A stretch of 29,331 nt of DNA from Deltaproteobacteria bacterium TMED58 (lineage in GTDB: Bacteria; Desulfobacterota_D; UBA1144), in contig NHDL02000001.1 of the NCBI GenBank assembly GCA_002167555.2, positions 59,370-88,700 of the forward strand. Direction: 5' to 3'. The position numbers and the translations under genes are program-made. The notes below the pieces were generated by a model that worked only from the letters and a program-made list of their open reading frames with translations, had not been told where the DNA came from and did no database searches. Shown piece by piece: positions 1 to 5,908 of this stretch; position 1 is the first letter of the stretch, and each line of letters starts with the position of its first letter.

Positions 1-236
1 AGTATAGTTCCGTAGGCTAAAGTTGAGCCACCTGGATTATGAATTGCCTGAAATAAAATAAATAGCTCAGGTAAAGATGTTGCTCCTGCAATTAATGTAA
101 TACTAATAACAGTATCCGATATTTTGAACCTTGAAGCAGCAGATAGTGCCCCTGAGATTAGAAAGCTAGCTCCATAATAAAGCATACAAATGGACGCTAT
201 CGTAGTTAGAACAATAATGATAGCGGGGTTTGACAT
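1..236 (-). CDS. Na+/Ca2+ exchanger (CaCA family), N-terminal fragment
   Basis: The gene is cut by the left edge of the window; 78 complete codons are visible from the ATG at 236. The translation begins MSNPAIIIVLTTIASICMLY and is hydrophobic. It then carries the first alpha-repeat signature of cation/Ca2+ exchangers: a GA near residue 23, an xSxTLIAGATSLPEL segment, then a second hydrophobic stretch. In this family (bacterial YrbG-like proteins) the TSLPEL segment contributes ion-binding residues in the membrane, and the protein extrudes Ca2+ in exchange for Na+ or H+. It starts 8 bases after the purC stop on the same strand, so it is probably cotranscribed with purC. Substrate and length cannot be judged from this fragment. 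The family call is seen in the sequence; the ion is inferred. Confidence 0.8.
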   Translation of the reverse strand, partial: MSNPAIIIVLTTIASICMLYYGASFLISGALSAASRFKISDTVISITLIAGATSLPELFILFQAIHNPGGSTLAYGTI

Positions 237-244
237 AAAGCTCA

Positions 245-1138
245 CTATGCGGTTAGCAGGTCTATTGCTTCAATATATTTCTTTGATGTTAAAGAAGCGA
301 TATCCTCAGGAAGCTGCGGTGCTGGTGGGTTTTTATCCCATCCAACAGAAGTTAGGTAGTCCCTAACAAATTGCTTATCATAGCTTTGCTGACCTCTTCC
401 TTCTTCATATAGTCCTAGAGGCCAGAATCTCGATGAATCTGGAGTTAGAACTTCGTCTATTAAAATAAGCTCATCTCCCACAAGACCAAATTCAAATTTA
501 GTATCCGCAATAATAATTCCTTTTGATTTAGCATAATCATGAGCTGTAGAATATATTTTTATGGAGTAGTCACGAACTTTCTCCGCCAGTTCTTGTCCAA
601 CTATTCCAACACAAGTTTCAAAGTCTATATTCTCGTCATGCTCACCTTGTTCAGCTTTAGTTGAAGGTGTAAAAATTGTTGGACTGAGCTTTTCGGACTC
701 AAGTAAACCATCTTTAAGCTTTATACCACAAACCGTTCCTTGTTTTTTATATTCAGACCAGCCAGAACCTGTAATATAACCTCTAACGATACATTCAACA
801 GCTAATGGTTTTGCTTTTTTTACTATCATAGATCTGCCTTTGAGAATTTCTTCATGTTCTTTGAGAGAAGGATATGCCTCTGTAACATTGTCTGTTATAA
901 AGTGATTTTGAATTATATTTTCAGTGAGAGAGAACCAAAATTTAGATAATTTTGTTAAAACTTCACCCTTACCTAAAATGCCGGTTGGAAGGACCGCATC
1001 ATATGCTGATATTCTATCACTAGATACTATTAGAAGAGAATCTCCCATATCGTATAAGTCGCGAACTTTGCCTCGATTAATCAAATTTTGATTAGGTAAA
1101 TTAGTTTCAAGTACAATATTTTTATTTTCTATATCCAT
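245..1138 (-). CDS. purC: Phosphoribosylaminoimidazole-succinocarboxamide synthase (SAICAR synthase)
   Basis: This 297-residue enzyme joins aspartate to CAIR with ATP, giving SAICAR in cytoplasmic purine synthesis. The family hallmarks are clear: RGKVRDLYD near residue 22, SSDRISAYDAVLP near 39, a VECIVRGYITGSGW segment near 113, and EVLTPDSSRFWP near 230. The length fits the longer (about 300-residue) branch of the family rather than the roughly 240-residue E. coli type. The ATG at 1138 places the ETNL...RGKVRD block where homologues have it. No Shine-Dalgarno sequence precedes the start. A TATAAT on the minus strand ends 8 bases before the ATG, so the message may be leaderless. The CaCA exchanger gene follows after 8 bases. 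Confidence 0.97.
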   Translation of the reverse strand: MDIENKNIVLETNLPNQNLINRGKVRDLYDMGDSLLIVSSDRISAYDAVLPTGILGKGEVLTKLSKFWFSLTENIIQNHFITDNVTEAYPSLKEHEEILKGRSMIVKKAKPLAVECIVRGYITGSGWSEYKKQGTVCGIKLKDGLLESEKLSPTIFTPSTKAEQGEHDENIDFETCVGIVGQELAEKVRDYSIKIYSTAHDYAKSKGIIIADTKFEFGLVGDELILIDEVLTPDSSRFWPLGLYEEGRGQQSYDKQFVRDYLTSVGWDKNPPAPQLPEDIASLTSKKYIEAIDLLTA

Positions 1139-1146
1139 AATTAAAT

Positions 1147-1175
1147 ATTATAAATTATGAGGAGCAAAAGAACAA
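1147..1175 (-). promoter_or_regulatory. Putative purC promoter giving a leaderless mRNA
   Basis: On the minus strand TTGTTC (1175-1170) is followed after 17 bases by a perfect TATAAT (1152-1147). The purC ATG is only 8 bases downstream of that -10 box, about where transcription should begin, and there is no ribosome binding site. The -10 match is strong and the -35 match weak. Confidence 0.55.
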
Positions 1176-1178
1176 AAT

Positions 1179-1207
1179 TTGATTTATAATTTTGTCCCTT
1201 ATACAAT
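1179..1207 (+). promoter_or_regulatory. Putative sigma70-type promoter of the tRNA-Val/thrS operon
   Basis: TTGATT (1179-1184), a 17-base spacer and TACAAT (1202-1207) form a good vegetative promoter. Transcription would begin near 1214, about 12 bases before the tRNA. It lies back to back with the purC promoter in the 87-base divergent spacer. Inferred from sequence match only. Confidence 0.6.
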
Positions 1208-1225
1208 ACTTCTTTTAGGAATTAT

Positions 1226-1297
1226 GAGCGCGTAGCTCAGGGGGAGAGCGCTTGCTTGACATGCAAGAGGTCGGTGGTTCAAATCCACTCGTGCTCA
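1226..1297 (+). tRNA. tRNA-Val (anticodon GAC)
   Basis: A full 72-base cloverleaf can be drawn. The acceptor stem is GAGCGCG with CGTGCTC (one G-T pair). The anticodon stem is CTTGC/GCAAG around the seven-base loop TTGACAT, so the anticodon is GAC. The variable loop is AGGTC and the T arm has GGTGG-TTCAAAT-CCACT. The discriminator is A and no CCA is encoded, so a CCA-adding enzyme is needed. The thrS ATG lies only 13 bases downstream, so tRNA processing would set the 5' end of the thrS message. Confidence 0.95.
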
Positions 1298-1310
1298 AAT
1301 TATAAGAATT

Positions 1311-3215
1311 ATGATGATATTTATAAAAAACGAAGAAGTTGAAGTAGAAGTTGGTAAAACTTTAGGAGAAGTTTTTTGCAAACTTAAATATGATAATTCA
1401 TTAATTGGGGCAATAGTTGATGGAAACCTTAAGGACTTATTTTATGTTGTACAAAAGGGAGAAAAAGTAGACCCAGTATTTAAAGATTCTGATAAAGGTC
1501 TAGGGCTTATAAGACATACAGCTGCACATGTATTAGCAGAGGCTGTTCAGTCAGTATATCCTGAAACAAAGGTTACAATTGGACCTGTTATAGATGACGG
1601 TTTTTATTATGATTTTTATTCAAAAAAGAACTTCACAGAAGATGATCTCGTACTTTTTGAAAAAAAAATGATTGAAATAATTAATAAAAAAATTCCCATC
1701 ACAAAAAAAGTTATTTCAAAAGATGATGCTCTAAATCATTTTAATTCTATGGGAGAAAGCTTTAAAGAAGAGTTAATTAATGACTTACCTAATAATGTGG
1801 AGATTTCATTATATTACCAAGATGAATGGTCTGATTTGTGTAAAGGTCCTCATGCTCCTAATACCTCGTATATAAAGTCATTTAAGTTGCTTAGCGTAGC
1901 TGGTTCTTATTGGAGGGGAGATGAAAATCGTGAATCCCTTCAAAGAATATATGGAACAGCTTTTTTTTCTAACAAAGACTTAAAAAAACATTTAACACTT
2001 TTAGAGGAAGCAAAGAAAAGAGACCATCGAAAACTTGGCAAAGAGCTTAATCTTTTTTCAATTACTGATGAAATTGGCCCAGGGCTAATTTTGTGGCATC
2101 CAAATGGAGCTATAATTAGGAGAATTATTGAAGATTATTGGAGAAAGGAACACGATGAGTCTGGCTATAGTCTAATTTTTACTCCTCATATTGCCAAAGC
2201 AGATTTATGGGAAACTTCAGGTCATACTGAATTTTATAGTGAAAATATGTTTTCACAAATGGATATTGATTCTAATAAATATCAAACAAAACCTATGAAT
2301 TGCCCATTTCATATCATGATTTACAAAAGTGAATTAAGAAGCTATAAGGATTTGCCAGTTAAGTTCGCGGAAATTGGTACAGTTTACAGGTACGAGCGAT
2401 CAGGAGTTCTTCATGGTCTATTCAGAGCAAGGGGATTTACTCAAGATGATGCACATATTTTTTGCACATTAGATCAAATAGAAGAAGAAGTCGAAAAAGT
2501 TATTAATTTAACTACAAAGTTTCTTAATACTTTTGGATTTAAAGATTATGAAATTTTTGTTTCTACTAAGCCTGCCAAATATGTTGGTTCTGACTCTGAG
2601 TGGGATCAGGCAACAAAAGCATTAAAGAATTCATTAGTCAATAAATCATTAGATTTCTCTATCGATGAGGGTGGAGGAGCTTTTTATGGCCCTAAAATAG
2701 ACCTTAAGATTAAGGATGTATTAGGTCGCTCATGGCAGTGCTCAACAGTTCAAGTTGATTTTAACTTACCAAAAAGATTTGACCTTAATTATATTTCACG
2801 TAATAATGATAGACTTCAGCCAGTAATGATTCATAGAGCAATCTTTGGGTCATTTGAAAGATTCTTTGGAATACTGATTGAGCATTATGGTGGAGCATTT
2901 CCTTTTTGGTTAGCGCCCGTTCAAGTTAAGATTCTAACAGTATCAGATGAGCAATTTGATTATTGTGATTTATTGTCTGAAACATTTAAGAAATCCAAAA
3001 TTAGGGTTGAATTTGATAAAAGGAATGAGAAGCTAGGTTTGAAAATAAGAGAAGCTGCAATAAGTAAAGTTCCTTATGTGATTACAATTGGTAAAGCTGA
3101 GGTTGAAAATAAGACTGTTAGTGTAAGGAAGTATGGCGGCGATCAATTAGGGGAATTAAAAGTTTCAGATTTTGTTGGTATTTTGAATAGTGAAAAAATG
3201 GAGGGTCTTTTATAA
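1311..3215 (+). CDS. thrS: Threonine--tRNA ligase
   Basis: This 634-residue class II aminoacyl-tRNA synthetase charges tRNA-Thr. Domains in order are the TGS domain (about 1-60), the editing domain, the class II catalytic core (about 245-535) and the anticodon-binding domain (about 540-634). The editing domain has HTAAH at 69-73 and a Cys/His pair at 177 and 181 in CKGPH, and would clear mischarged serine. Candidate zinc ligands of the active site are Cys331 (MNCP), His382 and His508. Length is normal for the family. Two in-frame ATGs (1311 and 1314) are possible starts; neither has a convincing Shine-Dalgarno sequence, and the tRNA ends 13 bases upstream. The stop codon overlaps the proposed AUA start of infC. 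Confidence 0.98.
   Translation: MMIFIKNEEVEVEVGKTLGEVFCKLKYDNSLIGAIVDGNLKDLFYVVQKGEKVDPVFKDSDKGLGLIRHTAAHVLAEAVQSVYPETKVTIGPVIDDGFYYDFYSKKNFTEDDLVLFEKKMIEIINKKIPITKKVISKDDALNHFNSMGESFKEELINDLPNNVEISLYYQDEWSDLCKGPHAPNTSYIKSFKLLSVAGSYWRGDENRESLQRIYGTAFFSNKDLKKHLTLLEEAKKRDHRKLGKELNLFSITDEIGPGLILWHPNGAIIRRIIEDYWRKEHDESGYSLIFTPHIAKADLWETSGHTEFYSENMFSQMDIDSNKYQTKPMNCPFHIMIYKSELRSYKDLPVKFAEIGTVYRYERSGVLHGLFRARGFTQDDAHIFCTLDQIEEEVEKVINLTTKFLNTFGFKDYEIFVSTKPAKYVGSDSEWDQATKALKNSLVNKSLDFSIDEGGGAFYGPKIDLKIKDVLGRSWQCSTVQVDFNLPKRFDLNYISRNNDRLQPVMIHRAIFGSFERFFGILIEHYGGAFPFWLAPVQVKILTVSDEQFDYCDLLSETFKKSKIRVEFDKRNEKLGLKIREAAISKVPYVITIGKAEVENKTVSVRKYGGDQLGELKVSDFVGILNSEKMEGLL
3200..3214 (+). promoter_or_regulatory. 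infC ribosome binding site with AUA start codon
   Basis: GGAGG at 3200-3204 lies inside the end of thrS and is followed after 7 bases by ATA at 3212-3214. This is the best ribosome binding site in the translation operon, yet no ATG, GTG or TTG lies at the right distance. The ATA overlaps the thrS stop as ATAA, an arrangement like the common ATGA coupling. It is used here to set the infC start. Confidence 0.75.
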
Positions 3216-3790
3216 AAAGAAAAAAAAGTAGTCCAAGAAAACCTTTGCAAAGGATTAATACTTCGATTAGGGCTAAGGAAGTTAGACTTATTGGTTTAGA
3301 TGGTTCGCAGGTTGGCATAGTTTCTATTGATGAAGCATTAAAAGCTGCAAGATCAAGTTCAACCGATTTAGTTGAAATCTCACCAGATGCAAAGCCCCCA
3401 GTATGCAAGGTAATGGATTATGGAAAATTTCTATATGATCAGAAAAAGCAGCAGGCTAGTCAAAAAAAGACCAAAGCACAAGTTTTAAAGGAAATTAAAT
3501 TTAGACCTAATATTGGAGAAAATGATTTTAATGTTAAAATAAACAGGCTTAAAGATTTTCTTGCTGATGGCCATAAAGTGAAAATAAGACTATGGTTTAA
3601 GGGGAGAGAAATTGTTCATAAAAGCATTGGAGAAGAGTTGGTAGCAAAAATAATTGATACGGTTTCAGAATCAGGTGAATTAGATAATGAACCAAAATTT
3701 GAGGGCAAAAACTTAACATTAATGGTTTTGCCAAAAAAATTAAAGGCGGTTAAAAAAGAAAATGTCAGTTCAAAAAATGAAGTCCAATAG
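3212..3790 (+). CDS. infC: Translation initiation factor IF-3
   Basis: IF-3 binds the 30S subunit, keeps it apart from 50S and checks the start codon and initiator tRNA. The N-terminal domain is recognisable by RINTSIRAKEVRLIGLDGSQVGIV and LVEISPDAKPPVCKVMDYGK; the C-terminal domain by KEIKFRPNIGENDFNVKINR and KVKIRLWFKGREI. From the ATA at 3212 the protein is 192 residues with the basic leader KRKKSSPRKPLQ expected of the family. From the TTG at 3245 it would be 181 residues, lose that leader and have no ribosome binding site. IF-3 genes often use rare start codons (AUU in E. coli) so that IF-3 represses its own translation; the same logic probably applies here. The 3' end overlaps rpmI by 29 bases. 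Confidence 0.95.
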   Translation: MKRKKSSPRKPLQRINTSIRAKEVRLIGLDGSQVGIVSIDEALKAARSSSTDLVEISPDAKPPVCKVMDYGKFLYDQKKQQASQKKTKAQVLKEIKFRPNIGENDFNVKINRLKDFLADGHKVKIRLWFKGREIVHKSIGEELVAKIIDTVSESGELDNEPKFEGKNLTLMVLPKKLKAVKKENVSSKNEVQ

Positions 3791-3962
3791 AAGTGCAGCT
3801 AAAAGATTTAAGTTGAAGCCTAATGGTAAACTAAAAAGAATTAAAGGTAATAAGCACCATTGTAATGTCCATAAAGCTCAATCTAGAATTAGAAGATTGA
3901 AAGAATCTGGGACAGTGGAAGGTAAGAAAGCTAAAGATTTGAGAAAGGTAATTTTTTCATAG
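3762..3962 (+). CDS. rpmI: 50S ribosomal protein L35
   Basis: A 66-residue, strongly basic ribosomal protein with the L35 signature KMKSNRSAAKRFKLKPNGKLKR and a C-terminal R-RR-K cluster. It packs into 23S rRNA of the large subunit. The start at 3762 (MSVQKMKSNR) gives the family's usual length of about 65 residues but lies 29 bases inside infC. A second ATG at 3777 would remove five residues. Neither has a clear Shine-Dalgarno sequence, so translational coupling to infC is likely. The order infC-rpmI-rplT is widely conserved. Confidence 0.95.
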   Translation: MSVQKMKSNRSAAKRFKLKPNGKLKRIKGNKHHCNVHKAQSRIRRLKESGTVEGKKAKDLRKVIFS

Positions 3963-3974
3963 GATTGGATAGAT

Positions 3975-4316
3975 ATGAGAGTTAAAACAAGTGTTGCAAG
4001 TAAAAAAAGAAAAAAAAGACTTTTAAAACAGACTAAGGGGTTCTGGGGTCAAAGAAAAAATGTCTTTAAAAGAGCAAAAGAAACCTTATTAAGAGGAATG
4101 GCATTCTCTTATAGAGATAGGCGTGTTAAAAAAAGGACAAACAGAGCCTTATGGATTATTAGAATTAATGCAGCACTAAGAGAAGAAGGCGTTACATATA
4201 GTAAATTCATTCATTCTCTTAAATCTAAAAATATTGAGTTAGATAGAAAAGTTTTATCCGAATTAGCGATGAATAGCCCAGAAAAATTTAAGAAGCTAAT
4301 TGCTGAAGTAGTTTAG
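3975..4316 (+). CDS. rplT: 50S ribosomal protein L20
   Basis: A 113-residue basic protein with the L20 features: MRVKTSVASKKRKKRLLKQTKGFWGQ at the N-terminus (the flexible extension that threads 23S rRNA), RDRRVKKRTNRALWIIRINAALRE in the middle and a globular C-terminal part. It is an early assembly protein of the 50S subunit. It begins 12 bases after rpmI and closes the thrS-infC-rpmI-rplT operon. In E. coli L20 represses rpmI and its own synthesis through an mRNA pseudoknot; I could not identify a comparable structure here. Confidence 0.97.
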   Translation: MRVKTSVASKKRKKRLLKQTKGFWGQRKNVFKRAKETLLRGMAFSYRDRRVKKRTNRALWIIRINAALREEGVTYSKFIHSLKSKNIELDRKVLSELAMNSPEKFKKLIAEVV

Positions 4317-4353
4317 GCCTAGTTTTACCCCTCCACTTATAGTTGAAGTTAGT

Positions 4354-4384
4354 TAATTTAAACCTCAAAAGTTTGGTTTAATTA
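4354..4384. repeat. Imperfect inverted repeat between rplT and gcvT
   Basis: TAATTTAAACC (4354-4364) and GGTTTAATTA (4375-4384) pair around a 10-base loop, with one bulged T. It sits in the 82-base spacer between two operons. There is no T run after either arm, so it is a weak candidate for a terminator. It could instead be an operator or an mRNA hairpin just upstream of gcvT. Confidence 0.35.
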
Positions 4385-4386
4385 GG

Positions 4387-4392
4387 TAAAAT
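4387..4392 (+). promoter_or_regulatory. Possible -10 box of gcvT
   Basis: TAAAAT ends 6 bases before the gcvT ATG, the same spacing as the -10 boxes before tyrS and the S41 peptidase gene. No good -35 hexamer lies 15-19 bases upstream, so this is only suggestive. An AGG at 4384-4386 is the only hint of a ribosome binding site and is rather far from the ATG. Confidence 0.3.
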
Positions 4393-4398
4393 ACTAGT

Positions 4399-5508
4399 AT
4401 GAAAGTAACTCCTCTTTTTGAATTCCACAAAAACATGAATGCTAAATTTGTTAACTTCAATGGTTGGAATATGCCGGTCTGGTTTGAGGACCTTAAACAA
4501 GAACATTTGCATGTTAGAAGTAGTGTTGGGGTTTTTGATGTAAGCCATATGGGAGAAGTTGAAGTTGTAGGAAATATGGCAGAAGAATTTATTAATTATA
4601 CATTTACTAATACTGTTTCTGATTTAAATGATGGTCAAGCAAGATATGGTTTTTTCTGTAATAATGAGGGAGGCGTGATTGATGACGTTATCATATATAG
4701 GTTATCCATAGATAGATTCTTCATTTGCGTTAATGCAGGAAACATAGCCCAAGTCTTTGAATGGCTCAACTCAACATCTGTTAATTTTGATATAGAAGTA
4801 AAAAATCTTACTGATTTTTATGGACAATTGGCTATCCAAGGACCTGATGCTGTTAAATGTATATCTAATCTTTTTTCCTCTTCAAATATTGATGCGATAA
4901 AAAAATATTCAATTTCATCTATTATTGAATTAGAAGATAGATTTAAACAAAAGTTAAAAAGTCCCTGTCCCAATGGCTACAATTTTTTGATAGCAAGAAC
5001 AGGATATACTGGTGAAGATGGATTTGAACTTTTTGTCCCTAACGAAGTTTTGCCTGATATTTATTCTTCACTCTTAGAACAAGTAAAGAATATTAAACCT
5101 TGCGGCCTGGGCTCTAGAGATACTTTGAGATTAGAAAAGGGTTTTCCACTCCATGGAAATGAACTAAGTGATAAATTAAACCCTATTGAGTCGAATTTAA
5201 GTAAATTTGTTGATTTCAGTAAACCAGATTTCATAGGAAAGAATTCTCTGGAATTAATTTCACAAAACAGAACCTCTACTTTAATTGGTTTTAAGATGTA
5301 TGAAAAATGCATTCCTAGATCAGGATATAAAATTTTTTCAAATGATAGTGAAATTGGTTATGTAACAAGTGGAACTTTTTCTCCCTCACTGCAGGAAGGA
5401 ATAGGGCTAGGAGTTATAAGCGGTAATTTCTCCGAAGTTACTGATATTGAAGTCAAAATAAGGAGTGACAAAAAGAAAGCAAAAAGATCTGCTTATCCAT
5501 TTGTATAG
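4399..5508 (+). CDS. gcvT: Aminomethyltransferase (glycine cleavage T protein)
   Basis: The 369-residue T protein takes the aminomethyl group from lipoyl-H protein, releases ammonia and hands the one-carbon unit to tetrahydrofolate. Motifs include FNGWNMPVWF and VFDVSHMGEVEV at the N-terminus, GGVIDDVIIYR with the conserved Asp pair at 95-96 near the folate site, IARTGYTGEDGFELF, and GLGSRDTLRLEKGFPLHGNEL. The C-terminal barrel includes EIGYVTSGTFSPSL. Length is normal. It is first in the gcvT-gcvH-gcvP operon, and gcvH starts 13 bases after it. I see no tandem glycine riboswitch in the 82-base spacer upstream. The L protein (dihydrolipoamide dehydrogenase) is not in the window. Confidence 0.97.
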   Translation: MKVTPLFEFHKNMNAKFVNFNGWNMPVWFEDLKQEHLHVRSSVGVFDVSHMGEVEVVGNMAEEFINYTFTNTVSDLNDGQARYGFFCNNEGGVIDDVIIYRLSIDRFFICVNAGNIAQVFEWLNSTSVNFDIEVKNLTDFYGQLAIQGPDAVKCISNLFSSSNIDAIKKYSISSIIELEDRFKQKLKSPCPNGYNFLIARTGYTGEDGFELFVPNEVLPDIYSSLLEQVKNIKPCGLGSRDTLRLEKGFPLHGNELSDKLNPIESNLSKFVDFSKPDFIGKNSLELISQNRTSTLIGFKMYEKCIPRSGYKIFSNDSEIGYVTSGTFSPSLQEGIGLGVISGNFSEVTDIEVKIRSDKKKAKRSAYPFV

Positions 5509-5515
5509 AAAGGAG
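5509..5515 (+). promoter_or_regulatory. gcvH ribosome binding site
   Basis: AAAGGAG directly follows the gcvT stop codon and is 6 bases before the ATG at 5522. It fixes the gcvH start there rather than at the in-frame ATG at 5465 inside gcvT. Confidence 0.85.
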
Positions 5516-5521
5516 AATGAA

Positions 5522-5908
5522 ATGTCTGAAATAAAAAATGATTTAAAATATAGTAGTGAACATGAGTGGGTTAAAATTGAAGGAGATGATGTAGCTATAG
5601 GGATTACTGATCATGCTCAAGATTCATTAGGGGAAATAGTTTTTGTAGAACTACCCAAAGTTGGTGATGTTTTGGAAAAATCATCCATTTTTGGTGCCGT
5701 AGAGTCCACCAAGTCAGTCTCTGATTTATATTCTCCAATAGCTGGTGTAGTTACCGAAGTTAATTCTTCAGTAGAAAGTGAGCCCGAAATTATAAATTCA
5801 AGCCCTTATGATAATGGTTGGATGATTAAGATTAACCCTGAAAATATTGACGATTTGGATACTTTGCTAGATTCAAAAGGATATAAAGATTTAGTTGATG
5901 GAAAATAA
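5522..5908 (+). CDS. gcvH: Glycine cleavage system H protein (lipoyl carrier)
   Basis: From the ATG at 5522 the protein is 128 residues, the usual H-protein size. It shuttles the aminomethyl intermediate between P, T and L proteins on a lipoyl arm. The lipoylated lysine is Lys64 in GAVESTKSVSDLYSP. Other family marks are YSSEHEWVKIE at residues 10-20, GITDHAQDSLGEIVFVELP, and NSSPYDNGWMIKI near the C-terminus. An upstream in-frame ATG at 5465 would add 19 basic residues encoded inside gcvT and is rejected, because it is foreign to the family and lacks a ribosome binding site. The 3' end overlaps gcvP by 11 bases. Confidence 0.97.
   Translation: MSEIKNDLKYSSEHEWVKIEGDDVAIGITDHAQDSLGEIVFVELPKVGDVLEKSSIFGAVESTKSVSDLYSPIAGVVTEVNSSVESEPEIINSSPYDNGWMIKINPENIDDLDTLLDSKGYKDLVDGK

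Noticed and set aside
3245-3247. TTG as the start of infC
   Set aside because: No ribosome binding site precedes it and the basic IF-3 leader would be lost. The ATA at 3212 has GGAGG at an ideal distance.
4354-4384. Intrinsic terminator of the thrS-rplT operon
   Set aside because: The hairpin is imperfect and AT-rich, with no T run after it on either strand. It is listed only as an inverted repeat.
5465-5521. Upstream ATG start for gcvH within gcvT
   Set aside because: It adds 19 residues not found in H proteins. AAAGGAG at 5509-5515 points to the ATG at 5522.
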